A stretch of DNA of 64,000 bases, taken from positions 33,529 to 97,528 of the forward strand of contig DASVUX010000016.1 of NCBI GenBank assembly GCA_036386835.1, given 5' to 3'. Of this stretch, positions 9,701-17,444 are shown piece after piece; the first letter of the stretch is position 1; each line of letters opens with the position of its first letter. Both the position numbers and the translations under genes were made by a program. This DNA comes from 2-12-FULL-35-15 sp036386835 (lineage in GTDB: Bacteria; Bacteroidota; Bacteroidia; 2-12-FULL-35-15). The notes under the pieces are model-generated. The model was not told where the DNA came from, did no database searches, and worked only from the letters and a program-made list of their open reading frames with translations.

Positions 9701-10487
9701 GTAATAAAAAACTTGCAGCACCAACATTGTCGCGCTCTTCTACAATAAAAGTGTCCTCTATATTTACGATCTTTCTTTGACTATTATCAAAATCCCCAAG
9801 TGTCTTTTTTAAACCTTTATTCTTTTCATTAAACTTTCTAACTTTTAGGGGGACATCCGTAAATAAGTCGAATAAGCGGTTGTGCAAATCTATTTGACGG
9901 AATTTAACTTCGTTGTCAATGGAGTATTGGTCTGCTAAATAGGCCTTAACAACGCTTTCTCTCCGCTCTTTATTCTCATTGATATTTTGAAATAGGACAG
10001 AGTTAAGAACATCCTGGCCATTAAGTATTTCTGGAAAGGACCACTTAAATATAGGATCCTTTTCTAATAATCTTGAAAGGTCATCACGCCACCAACAAAG
10101 TGCAGGGATACGAATATTTTCTTCAAGAATTGTATTGACTTTATCTTTTGAGCCAGAATCTAAATGAGCAGTCCCTCTTACATTAGTTAAAAGATAAAAT
10201 TTCTTGGCTCCTCTCGGTATTAATTTGTCAATTTTAGGCGCTTCGCCTTCTAAAGTTTCTATTAACCATTTATGTATATCAGGAATATTATTTGGATTAC
10301 GGACGAATTTAACTTGGAACACAATGAACTCTTTTTTTGTAGAATCCATAACATAAACTAGAGAATCCCGTCCTCCGTCAGGTTGACCAACTGGAAATGA
10401 CTGAGAGTCTTGAAACTCCTTTGCTACAATGCAATTGCAAAGTTCTTGAAATCTTTCATCTCCTAAATTTTCGTATAAATAGTCCAT
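6732..10487 (-). CDS. NACHT NTPase with N-terminal PD-(D/E)xK nuclease domain (NLR-like, putative anti-phage)
   Basis: Predicted 1,251-residue STAND ATPase. Residues 1-160 look like an Mrr-type restriction nuclease domain: Asp37 in GQPDGGRDS and the QVK at 58-60 after a beta strand form the PD-(D/E)xK core. The NACHT module follows, with Walker A GGPGQGKST at 277-285, Walker B/NACHT DGFDE at 391-395 and ITSRP at 427-431. The remaining ~800 residues are helical with no named domain and would be the sensor. This nuclease-NACHT-sensor order matches bacterial NLR-like defence proteins (Avs and bNACHT types). Start: an in-frame TTG at 10679 lies inside the -7 box of a strong promoter, so I use the ATG at 10487, leaving a ~185-nt leader. 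The gene is clearly more AT-rich than its neighbours, suggesting transfer. The defence role is inferred. Confidence 0.85.
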   Translation of the reverse strand: MDYLYENLGDERFQELCNCIVAKEFQDSQSFPVGQPDGGRDSLVYVMDSTKKEFIVFQVKFVRNPNNIPDIHKWLIETLEGEAPKIDKLIPRGAKKFYLLTNVRGTAHLDSGSKDKVNTILEENIRIPALCWWRDDLSRLLEKDPIFKWSFPEILNGQDVLNSVLFQNINENKERRESVVKAYLADQYSIDNEVKFRQIDLHNRLFDLFTDVPLKVRKFNEKNKGLKKTLGDFDNSQRKIVNIEDTFIVEERDNVGAASFLLHPKIQNEVERILLEGGPGQGKSTISQYICQVHRARLLSKTYDLSLLPESVIKTPIRLPFKIDLRHIAAWVENKNPYQGRLNDEYFTRIWKNSLESFLVGHIVYHSQLDDFNSGDLIAITKLSSVLFVFDGFDEIADIVIREQVIDFINKGITRISENSKSIQVLITSRPAAFSDTIGFSVDIYPHFELTEITPSITKEYVDKWIRASRLDVREGNEIKRLVEEKLQMPHLKDLAKSPMQLAIFISLLRTRGESLPNKRTALYDSYIELFFNRESEKNITIRDHRDLIIDIHQYLAWILHSEAELLNNSGSIHIDDLKSRLKIYLTKEGHKTDIADKLFHVMEERVCALVSRVQGTYEFEVQPLREYFCAKYLYNTSPYSPLGAEKKGTKPERFDAIARNFYWHNVVRFFAGCFDKGELPMLIQKLKELQDDTLLKHTNYPRLMTSQILSDWVFTQYPMLLKDVIKIIVDGINIGNIINQEGRRNHNEPILLPNDCGRSELTTECFDQLKKFPHNDYASELIGLIKNNPYLTIELWSEIAEKLEGEQLCKWLEYGYMLEIIHKLEPSQLISIMNNGDLRQQEKKLQILIDGNKLDAIDSEGRLKQITLNGILQSRISVHQRKYSEHSLQFLTIILHPFLLTSILNSEETNVPFINAISERIRPFPPAKKQKPITEFLVNDNIDESVAHLAKAILPCLNRELIEWKSKIEPWDLYIESFKKTFGETWAIIIVSVIAAGIKSKDEIYEEFNDLTDSTKSLSKRVRSARMKSGNLKYWKSQLDNSQNMTLTLLVLITWATPKTLIHLLDKLSLIIEKMPVEDFLTLNNCLRKAVRQTYLNNSQRQNLETVLIKDNYSNETKYLISNRFSDESRKKFIYENIFNSSSKVTDVEDIRLAYLVEKYLNNNKDEILLKEVKETYASIINYDERHLSYNNYYRNEIRELPIEIANQIMSESKNYPRIIASFAERSCRLHANKQVKAVGQIAKMEGWFE

Positions 10488-10676
10488 GTTGTATGTTTTG
10501 TAATATGAAATTCGATTCCCATTAAAGGGGTAAGCAGGATCCACCTTCAATAGGTAAAAAAAATTAAAAAATAATAAGATTAAAAAATATATATAATATG
10601 ACCGCCCTACCGTTTTCGCTTTTGAGAGGAGTAGATAACAATGCGAAAAGACAATAAGACGTGTAATGTTCTGCAC
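10488..10676 (-). other. AT-rich 5' leader of the NACHT gene
   Basis: About 185 nt between the predicted transcription start and the ATG. The part at 10555-10600 is almost pure A/T. The frame stays open but codes only a low-complexity hydrophobic stretch (residues rich in Y, F, L), so I treat it as an untranslated leader. No strong hairpin was seen. Confidence 0.45.
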
Positions 10677-10706
10677 CAAATGTAGTGAAGTTTTAGAATA
10701 TGCAAA
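10677..10706 (-). promoter_or_regulatory. Bacteroidota-type promoter of the NACHT gene
   Basis: On the minus strand, TTTG (10706-10703), an 18-nt spacer and TACATTTG (10684-10677) match the primary sigma consensus TTTG-N18-TAnnTTTG. Transcription would begin near 10670, about 180 nt before the ATG at 10487. It lies between the gene and the repeat array, so the array is upstream of transcription. Confidence 0.7.
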
Positions 10707-10789
10707 ATTTATTTTTTTTAAGGAGAGGGATAATGAAGGAGAAAATAGTGCGGAGAGTTTGCGAATTCAATGGTTGAGAGGCAGTCATG

Positions 10790-12050
10790 CTTACGCACAT
10801 TCTCGACTCCGCTCGAAATGACAGCCACACAGTAGTATTCCAGAAATCCGAAGATAATGTTGAAAAATTAATTCCAAATTATAATCCGTAGCCGCGCGTG
10901 AGGCTTGAACCATCGCGATGCAGTGCAGCACGTGGGTGGAAATCGATGGTTCTTGATCTTTTGTTTCTTTTCTATCAAGAGAAAGAAAGAGGAAAGGTGA
11001 TAGCTACCTCACATGTCTAATCGCTTGGAATGACGTACTCATGCTTACGCACTTTCTCGACTCCGCTCGAAATGACAGCCGCCCAGTGCACCCAGAAATT
11101 CGTATAGAATGTTGAACTTAAATCCAAATTATAATTCCGTAGCCGCGCGTGGGGCTTGAACCATCGCGATGCCGTGTAGCAGGTGGGTGGAAATCGATGG
11201 TTCTTGATCTTTTGTTTCTTTTCTATCAAGAGAAAAGAAAGAGGAAACGTGATAGCTGTTTCACATGTCTATCGCTTGGATGACGTACTCAAGCTTACGC
11301 ACTTTCTCGACTCCGCCCGAAATGACAGCACTCACAGTAGTATCCAGAAATCCGAAGATAATGTTGAACTTAAATTCCAAATTATAATTCCGTAGTCGCG
11401 CGTGAGGCTTGAACCATCGCGATGCAGTGCAGCACGTGGGTGGAAATCGATGGTTCTTGATCTTTTGTTTCTTTTCTATCAAGAGAAAAGAAAGAGAAAA
11501 CGTGAAGGCTGTATCACTTTCTCGACTCCGCTCGAAATGACAGCCACACAGTGCACCCACAAATTCGAATAGAAATGTTGAACTTAATTCTAAATTATAT
11601 TCCGTAGCCGCGCGTGAGGCTTGAACCATCGCGATGCCGTGTAGTAGGTGGGTGGAAATCGATGGTTCTTGATCTTTTGTTTCTTTTCTATCAAGAGAAA
11701 AGAAAGAGAAAACGTAATAGCTATCTTCCATGTCTAATCGCTTGGAATGACGTACTCAAGCTTACGCACTTTCTCGACTCCGCTCGAAATGACAGCCGCC
11801 CAGTGCACCCAGAAATTCGTATAGAATGTTGAACTTAAATTCAAATTATAATTCCGTAGCCGCGTGTGAGGCTTGAACCATCGCGATGCAGCATGTGGTA
11901 GAAATCGATGGTTCTTGATCTTTGTTTCTTTTCTATCAAGAGAAAAGAAAGGGAAATGGGATTGCTGTTTCACTTTTCGAATCGCTTGGAATGACGTACT
12001 CAAGCTTACGCACTTTCTCGACTCCGCCCGAAATGACCGCACCCACGATA
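10790..12050. repeat. Tandem array of five ~250-bp repeats plus a partial sixth
   Basis: Units start near 10790, 11044, 11294, ~11509 and 11761 (lengths about 254, 250, 215, 252 and 244), with a truncated unit from about 12005. Each has, in order: a CTTTCTCGACTCCGCTCGAAA element followed by ATGACAGC; a ~50-nt AT-rich part; a GAACCATCG...CGATGGTTC inverted pair about 30 nt apart; and a 10-bp hairpin TTTCTTTTCT/AGAAAAGAAA with loop ATCAAG. Units 1 and 3 share one variant and units 2 and 4 another, so the array looks like a duplicated two-unit block. Short open frames on both strands are by-products of the repeat. No protein gene is supported here. Confidence 0.9.
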
Positions 12051-12431
12051 ACACTTTCAGCTCGCGGAAGTGAAGTGCAGGATAGCTTGAAAAACGAAGA
12101 CGAATTTTATAAACCCCTCTCTTTCGGAGAGGGGCAGGGGTGAGGTCATATGCACATGACTACGCACTTTCTCGACTCCGCTCGAAATGACAGCCATGCA
12201 GGGGTGAAATTATAAATTATCTCTGCGTAGAACAAGATCCCTCCGCTACGGTCGGGATGACAATCTGCGCGCCTCGTGATAATACTTCGAAAGCTCCTGC
12301 GCTTTCTCGATACATTTTCCGAAAAGGGAATACTCGAAATGACAGCCCACAGATAAACACACTACTTCCCCAGCAATAAAAAACTCCTGGCTCTCTGTGT
12401 TCTCTGTTCCTCCGGGGTGAAAAAGAGAAAG
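12051..12431. repeat. Cluster of degenerate dispersed palindromic elements
   Basis: No gene is visible between the array and the carbonic anhydrase stop. It holds a hairpin CCCCTCTC-TTTCG-GAGAGGGG at 12114-12134, another copy of the array's first element at 12162-12197, a TCCCTCCGCTACGGTCGGGA element followed by TGACA near 12240, and a variant at 12302-12345 beginning GCTTTCTCGATA and ending CTCGAAATGACAG. Most end in (G/A)ATGACA, as in the array. They resemble REP-like intergenic elements. Confidence 0.65.
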
Positions 12432-13079
12432 TTAATGCCCCTCCTCATTGCTGAACTGATACACCGCATGAAGATCTTCCGGTCCGGTTAAATTAACCTC
12501 CAGGTCTTTTATCACACCATCCTTCATGTCATACACCCATCCGTAAACATGCAAGGGCTGCTTGTTCTTCCAGGCGTTTTGTACAATGGATGTTTTACCA
12601 AGATCCTGCACCTGCTCGATCACATTGTATTCAACAAATTTTCTTGCACGCTCGTTGGGATCTTCGATCTTGTCCAGCACTTTGTGGTGATAACGGTAAA
12701 CGTCTTTCAGGTGACGAAGCCAATTGTCAATGAGTCCGTATTGCTTGTTGCCCATTGCCGCGATCACGCCCCCGCATTCGTAATGTCCGCAGACAATGAT
12801 GTGCCGTACTTTCAAAACTTCAACTGCATATGAAAGCACACTTAGCATATTCATGTCGCTGTGAACGATCATGTTCGCAATGTTGCGGTGAACAAAAAGC
12901 TCTCCCGGTGTTGTTCCCGTGATCATCTCTGCAGGAACGCGGCTGTCGGAACAGCCTATCCACAGAAAATCGGGGTTCTGTCCCAGGGAGAGCTCTTTAA
13001 AATAATCGGGATCATTCTTCTTCTTGTTAACGGCCCACTCTTTATTGTTTTTCAGGAGTCGGTTATATGATTTTTCCAT
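12432..13079 (-). CDS. Beta-class carbonic anhydrase (E. coli Can-like)
   Basis: Interconverts CO2 and bicarbonate. Zinc ligands and dyad are visible: Cys43, Asp45 and Arg47 in GCSDSRVP, His99 and Cys102 in GHYECGGV. Length 215 residues is typical of the E. coli Can type, and VHRNIAN at 63-69 is the usual active-site flank. There is no signal peptide, so it is cytoplasmic. It is the last gene of the sulP-CA-CA operon, 31 bp after a second, more divergent carbonic anhydrase, which suggests a bicarbonate supply function. Confidence 0.93.
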   Translation of the reverse strand: MEKSYNRLLKNNKEWAVNKKKNDPDYFKELSLGQNPDFLWIGCSDSRVPAEMITGTTPGELFVHRNIANMIVHSDMNMLSVLSYAVEVLKVRHIIVCGHYECGGVIAAMGNKQYGLIDNWLRHLKDVYRYHHKVLDKIEDPNERARKFVEYNVIEQVQDLGKTSIVQNAWKNKQPLHVYGWVYDMKDGVIKDLEVNLTGPEDLHAVYQFSNEEGH

Positions 13080-13110
13080 AGTGCTTATAAATTGTGGGTC
13101 GTCCGGGATG

Positions 13111-13788
13111 TTAGTAGGTCATCTGGGCTTTAACATCATCCTTGTTCGAGATCATTGAATCCTGGTAGAATTCAACTTCTCCCGTCTCTAAGTTATGCAT
13201 TGCCCCGATAATGGCGATCTGTCCTTTTTCAACCATCTGCTCAAGGATATAGCTGCGGTCAACAAGAGTTTTTACTGAACGTCTCACGTTAAGAGCTGCT
13301 ACTTTTTCAACGAATTCGTAATTAGATGCCGTACGGTTTTCCTTTATCGTTTGTTCCTGGTACACAGCAGGCTGGATCTTTGCAAGAAGCTCTGTGAGGT
13401 TGCCCATTTCAACATGGTCGCAGGCACCTTTGATCGCACCGCATTTGGAATGCCCCATAACAACGATCAGTTTTGAACCTGCTACTTTACATGCAAATTC
13501 AAGGCTTCCGATGATATCCGTATTCACGATATTTCCTGCAATGCGGATCGAGAAGATATCACCTAATCCCTGGTCGAAAATCAGTTCAGCGGATGTGCGG
13601 CTGTCGATGCAGCTTAAGATCACTGCAAACGGCCACTGGCCTTCGCGGGTCTCATTCACCTGCTCAAGCAGATTCCTGTGCGCTTTTAAATTATTTACAA
13701 AACGCTGGTTTCCTTCTTTCAGGATCTGAAGCGCTTTTTCCGGTGTTGTTGAAGCTTGTGTTTCTTTCGTGTGTGCTTTCATAGTCAT
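13111..13788 (-). CDS. Second beta-class carbonic anhydrase
   Basis: Zinc ligands Cys60, His113 and Cys116 and the Asp62-Arg64 dyad are in SCIDSRTS and GHSKCGAI. The 225-residue protein has an N-terminal stretch (EKALQILKEGNQRFVNN) typical of the clade often found beside SulP transporters, and is clearly different from its downstream neighbour. It begins 10 bp after the transporter stop, so the two are probably translationally coupled. A second Met two codons downstream is an equally possible start. No signal peptide is seen. Confidence 0.92.
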   Translation of the reverse strand: MTMKAHTKETQASTTPEKALQILKEGNQRFVNNLKAHRNLLEQVNETREGQWPFAVILSCIDSRTSAELIFDQGLGDIFSIRIAGNIVNTDIIGSLEFACKVAGSKLIVVMGHSKCGAIKGACDHVEMGNLTELLAKIQPAVYQEQTIKENRTASNYEFVEKVAALNVRRSVKTLVDRSYILEQMVEKGQIAIIGAMHNLETGEVEFYQDSMISNKDDVKAQMTY

Positions 13789-13798
13789 TTAGTTTTTA

Positions 13799-15376
13799 TT
13801 AATGGCCGGCAACTCCCTTGAACTCAGGAATGTTTTTCAGCTCTAAAGTTATGTTTTTAAGTTCAGCGGTGTTTTTAAAATCGTGGATCATTTCAAGAAC
13901 ATCCAGGTCAATATTATGTGATCTGCTGCCGTCAATGATCACGTATGAATCTTCCGGCAGGTGATCAAGTGTCAGTGCAATGCTTCCTTTGTTAAGGAAA
14001 GATACATCTTCTGCCAGCTGTATCGTGATCTTCTCTCCTTCATGATGCTCTTCTTTCTTAAAGAAGTAAGCACGCCTGTAATTGACACGAAGGATAAAGA
14101 AGATGGCAACTGCCATACCGATCCCGATCCCTTTCAGAAGGTCGGAGAACTGGATCGCGATAACTGTAACGATGAAAGGCAGGAATTGTTCCCAGCCTAA
14201 CCGGTACATGGATGTGAAAAGGGAGATCTTCGCCAGTTTATAACCTACCACAAGCAGCAATGCTGCAAGGCAGGCAAGCGGGATCCTGTTCAGCAGCGGG
14301 GCAAATGCAATTACGCTCAGCAGCAGCAGGAAACCGTGGATGATAGCCGATAATTTAGTTTTCGCACCCGAGTTGATGTTCGCGGAGCTTCTTACAATTA
14401 CAGCTGTCAGGGGCAATCCCCCGATCATCCCTGAAACAAAATTCCCAAGTCCCTGTGCTTTCAGCTCACGGTTGGTAGGCGTGTTCCGCTTGTAAGGGTC
14501 CAGCTTATCCGCAGCTTCAATGCTCAGGAGGGATTCGAGGCTGGCAATGATCGCAATCGTGAAGGCAACGACATATACTTTGTAATTTCCAAACGCAGTG
14601 AAATCCGGAAGTGTGAACTGGTTTACGAAATCACCTGCCGAATTTGCAACCGGAAGTCTCACCAGCTTGTCGCCTTCAAGCAAAAGGACCGGCTGGCTCA
14701 TCCTGTACCATTCATTGATGAGGATCCCGAAAACAACCACCAGCAAGGCCCCCGGAACTACCTTGAAGAACGTATATTTCTTCAGGAAAGGGCGGTCCCA
14801 CATGATAAGGATAAATAGGGAAACAGCTGCAATAATCACAGCCCCCGGGTGTATATAATCCAGCGCTTTAAAAATTTCAGAGAATGTATTCTCACCATCC
14901 GGCTGGATGAAATCAAAATCACCTTCATTGTCCTTATCATAACCAATAGCATGCGGGATCTGCTTTAAAATAAGGATGATCCCAATCGCTGCAAGCATCC
15001 CCTTGATCACACTTGAAGGGAAATAATACCCGATGACCCCTGCTTTGAGGAACCCGAGGACAATCTGAATAAGACCAGCAAGTGTAACCGCCAGAAGGAA
15101 TGTTTCATAGTTGCCAAGTGAATGGATCGCATTCAATACGATAACGGTGAGGCCGGCAGCAGGGCCACTGACACTTAACGAGGAGCCGCTGGCAAATGCG
15201 ACTACGATTCCACCGACCATGCCCGCAATAATTCCCGAAAATAACGGTGCCCCCGATGCAAGTGCAATCCCCAGGCAAAGCGGTAATGCTACCAGGAATA
15301 CAACAAGCCCCGAAGGAAGGTCATTCTTAAGGTATTTAAACGTGAGGCCTTTCGGATTTTTGTTTAGTTTGTCCAT
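13799..15376 (-). CDS. SulP-family anion transporter (probable bicarbonate uptake)
   Basis: Inner-membrane SLC26/SulP protein, 525 residues, with many hydrophobic segments between residues 20 and 430, the SulP signature around LSVSGPAAGLTVIV and LGNFVSGMIGGLPLTAV in the core. A C-terminal cytosolic STAS-like domain follows (VIIDGSRSHNIDLDVLEMI). SulP proteins carry sulfate, bicarbonate or dicarboxylates. Two carbonic anhydrases directly downstream in the same operon favour bicarbonate, as in SulP-CA pairs of other bacteria, but the substrate is not proven by sequence. It is the first gene of the operon. Confidence 0.88.
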   Translation of the reverse strand: MDKLNKNPKGLTFKYLKNDLPSGLVVFLVALPLCLGIALASGAPLFSGIIAGMVGGIVVAFASGSSLSVSGPAAGLTVIVLNAIHSLGNYETFLLAVTLAGLIQIVLGFLKAGVIGYYFPSSVIKGMLAAIGIILILKQIPHAIGYDKDNEGDFDFIQPDGENTFSEIFKALDYIHPGAVIIAAVSLFILIMWDRPFLKKYTFFKVVPGALLVVVFGILINEWYRMSQPVLLLEGDKLVRLPVANSAGDFVNQFTLPDFTAFGNYKVYVVAFTIAIIASLESLLSIEAADKLDPYKRNTPTNRELKAQGLGNFVSGMIGGLPLTAVIVRSSANINSGAKTKLSAIIHGFLLLLSVIAFAPLLNRIPLACLAALLLVVGYKLAKISLFTSMYRLGWEQFLPFIVTVIAIQFSDLLKGIGIGMAVAIFFILRVNYRRAYFFKKEEHHEGEKITIQLAEDVSFLNKGSIALTLDHLPEDSYVIIDGSRSHNIDLDVLEMIHDFKNTAELKNITLELKNIPEFKGVAGH

Positions 15377-15403
15377 AAAATGTTAATAATGAATAGATGA
15401 TGA

Positions 15404-15419
15404 TAAACCCAGTGGTTTA
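15404..15419. promoter_or_regulatory. Small palindrome upstream of the sulP-CA operon
   Basis: TAAACC-CAGT-GGTTTA is a perfect 6-bp inverted repeat, 28 bp before the sulP start codon. It could be an operator; no known regulator motif is recognised. Confidence 0.25.
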
Positions 15420-15467
15420 CCCGGTTATAGGAAAATAAAAGATCGCAGAAATATCCGTAATAAAGTA

Positions 15468-15800
15468 TTAAGCCAATTCGGGAGGACAGTAAATCTCCAG
15501 GCTGTAATCGGATGAGGAAAAATTAGTGTTCTGGTTGGAACCTAATGTGGAAAGTTTAGTATTGCAGATGCGTTGCTGCTGTAAATAAGGGTCCGATGAA
15601 AGACTAATACCTTCTGATTTTTTTGACTCTTCGGTTTCTTTGCTTTTTTCCTCGCTTTTCTCTTCACACTCGTTATCATCAACCCAAACGATGCTCTTCT
15701 CGTCACCGATCGCTTTAATGAAATATTCCACGGTCTCATAGCTGTAAGCCAATGAGATCATAAATACCAGGATGCAGGAGATCGTGTTTTTCAAGCGCAT
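15468..15800 (-). CDS. Small exported protein, unknown function
   Basis: A 110-residue predicted protein with an N-terminal hydrophobic segment (residues 6-20, ISCILVFMISLAYSY) consistent with a signal peptide or anchor. A highly charged Glu/Lys/Ser stretch follows (residues 43-65), and the C-terminus is polar. It contains four cysteines (residues 9, 45, 78 and 105); Cys9 lies in the hydrophobic segment. I recognise no family. It stands alone between the SulP operon and the ZIP gene, in the same direction as both, with ~100 bp on either side. The open frame, ATG start and exported-protein layout support a real gene. Confidence 0.55.
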   Translation of the reverse strand: MRLKNTISCILVFMISLAYSYETVEYFIKAIGDEKSIVWVDDNECEEKSEEKSKETEESKKSEGISLSSDPYLQQQRICNTKLSTLGSNQNTNFSSSDYSLEIYCPPELA

Positions 15801-15899
15801 GCAGTTAAATTAAAACCGTGCGAAATTAGTAATTAAACACGGATGAAGTCAATATTTCGAAGCTTAAATTAACTTTTTTTAAGAAAAGGTCCTGCCAGC

Positions 15900-16616
15900 T
15901 TAGCTGCCTAAGAATGCGAGGGCTGCGCCCATAATGATCACCACGAATTTAATGAGGTTAAAGCGGTGGTTCTCACTGGATTCGAAAAGGATGGTTGTGG
16001 AAATGTGAAGAAAAATACCCACTACTACCGCCATGATCCGGTCGAAGTACATCGCGATTCCACCCAGCATGTTGGCACCGATGGCATAGCTTACGAAGCT
16101 TCCGAGTGGTGTGATCAGCGCGAAAACGGTCAGCCAGACCACCGCCTGCTGCCTGCTGATGTGTGACTGGAGCAGCATGGTCATCAGTGCAATAGCGATT
16201 GGGATATTGTGAAGGACAATCCCGGTAAGCAGCGAGTCGTGTGCATGTGTATCGTTATTCGCAAGCGGCATACCTTCGAGAAAGGAATGGATAGAAAGCC
16301 CGATCATCATCGCGTAAGGGAATGCGTGATGGGCATGGTCGTGTTTGTGGACATGTATGTGACCGTGCTCGATCCCCTCGGAAAAAAATTCCAGGAGAAT
16401 TTGGGCGAAAAAACCGATCAGGATATATACCCCGATGTGAGCGGTATCGGATGAATAGATCTCGGGGATCAGGTGAAGAACGCTGATCGCGAAAAGGAAT
16501 GCACCGCTGAAAGAGAGAAGCAGCTTCAGGTTCTTACTGCTGATGTTAATGAAAAGTACACTTAATCCGCTGATGATGACGGATAAAAAAAGGAAAATGT
16601 ACATAGAATAATTCAT
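15900..16616 (-). CDS. ZIP-family divalent metal transporter
   Basis: Eight-helix ZIP protein of 238 residues importing zinc, iron or a similar metal across the inner membrane. A His-rich cytoplasmic loop (HGHIHVHKHDHAHH, residues ~82-95) precedes HSFLEGMPLA and HNIPIAIAL, the conserved metal-binding motifs of the fourth and fifth helices. It starts 3 bp after the methyltransferase stop, so the pair is likely co-transcribed. No metal-regulator site was recognised upstream. Confidence 0.9.
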   Translation of the reverse strand: MNYSMYIFLFLSVIISGLSVLFINISSKNLKLLLSFSGAFLFAISVLHLIPEIYSSDTAHIGVYILIGFFAQILLEFFSEGIEHGHIHVHKHDHAHHAFPYAMMIGLSIHSFLEGMPLANNDTHAHDSLLTGIVLHNIPIAIALMTMLLQSHISRQQAVVWLTVFALITPLGSFVSYAIGANMLGGIAMYFDRIMAVVVGIFLHISTTILFESSENHRFNLIKFVVIIMGAALAFLGS

Positions 16617-16619
16617 AAG

Positions 16620-17366
16620 CTACTCGTCTTTTCTTGCCACTATTATTAACCTGTCCGAGCCCTGGGGATCGAACGTGTCAAGGTTGTAATTTCCCCACAA
16701 ATGTAATATTTTAAGATTGCAGGATGAAAAGTATCTTTCGAAATCCGATTGTTTTAAAGCCTTCACCCGTTCTTCAAAAAGATGGTCTTTTCCTCCAGCA
16801 TTGAACCGGATCTGCTTGATGATAAAGCTGTCGTGGACCCTTTTGCTGATCCTGAAGGTGATGCCGTCAACGGTAATTTCCTTCTCATCGTTATTAATTG
16901 ACGCGATCACTTTTTCGGAATTAAAGAAATCCAGGACGAAGGTACCTCCCGGTTTCAACCCTTTACATACCGCTTCAATTGTAGCCCGCTCATCGCGCTC
17001 ACTTTCGAAATACCCGAAGCTTGTGAAGAGGTTTAGCGTATAATCGAAGTAGTTGGTCCGGAAAAGCTTCCGCATATCATGGACATAGAAATGCAGCCTG
17101 TCATTCTCAAACGTTTTTGCATGCCGGATGCTTTCTTCAGCAAGATCAAGCCCGGTTACATCAAAGCCTTTCCTGTTCAGAAACACCGAATGCCTTCCTT
17201 TGCCGCAGGCCAGGTCGAGGAAGCGTGCCCCGGGGGACGGTTTGAGGAAATCAATAAGGACACTGATGAAAGATTCCGCCTCATCATAGTTCCGGTGCTT
17301 ATACAATGTATGGTAGTAAGGTGAATTAAACCACTCCGCAAACCAATCTTTATTCTGCTCACTCAT
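16620..17366 (-). CDS. Class I SAM-dependent methyltransferase
   Basis: A 248-residue cytosolic methyltransferase with SAM motif I FLDLACGKGRHS, the acidic end of strand 2 in VTGLDLAEESI and a motif IV-like NLFTSFGYF. The C-terminal half matches the general Methyltransf_25/11 pattern; the substrate cannot be told. The open frame extends upstream to 17771, but the extension overlaps the divergent SpoIIE gene and has no methyltransferase features. I therefore start at the ATG at 17366 (MSEQNKDWF). It is the first gene of a pair with the ZIP transporter. Confidence 0.82.
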   Translation of the reverse strand: MSEQNKDWFAEWFNSPYYHTLYKHRNYDEAESFISVLIDFLKPSPGARFLDLACGKGRHSVFLNRKGFDVTGLDLAEESIRHAKTFENDRLHFYVHDMRKLFRTNYFDYTLNLFTSFGYFESERDERATIEAVCKGLKPGGTFVLDFFNSEKVIASINNDEKEITVDGITFRISKRVHDSFIIKQIRFNAGGKDHLFEERVKALKQSDFERYFSSCNLKILHLWGNYNLDTFDPQGSDRLIIVARKDE

Positions 17367-17385
17367 ACCCGATTTTTTTGTAAAA

Positions 17386-17399
17386 ATACAAACTTGTAT
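17386..17399. promoter_or_regulatory. Palindrome in the divergent methyltransferase/SpoIIE intergenic region
   Basis: ATACAA-AC-TTGTAT is a perfect 6-bp inverted repeat lying 20 bp from the methyltransferase start and about 45 bp from the SpoIIE gene start, well placed for a shared operator. A TAAATTTG box (17411-17418) next to it fits a -7 element for the rightward gene. Confidence 0.3.
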
Positions 17400-17444
17400 C
17401 TTAATTTGATTAAATTTGAATTTTAGGAGTTTCAAATAACAAAT

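Noticed and set aside
10488..10679. N-terminal extension of the NACHT protein
   Set aside because: The first codon (TTG) is inside the -7 promoter box; the 64 extra residues are low-complexity and do not look like a domain.
10790..12050. CRISPR array
   Set aside because: Units are ~250 bp with no short repeat-spacer pattern and no cas genes nearby.
11017..12143. Six or more open frames of 66-156 codons on both strands
   Set aside because: All lie inside the tandem array and repeat the same peptide pieces (KNHRFPPTC..., FKPHARLRNYN). They follow from the repeat and have no gene features.
6636..12431. Insertion sequence or integrase bounding the NACHT island
   Set aside because: No transposase or integrase was seen, and no direct or terminal inverted repeat was found at the edges by eye.
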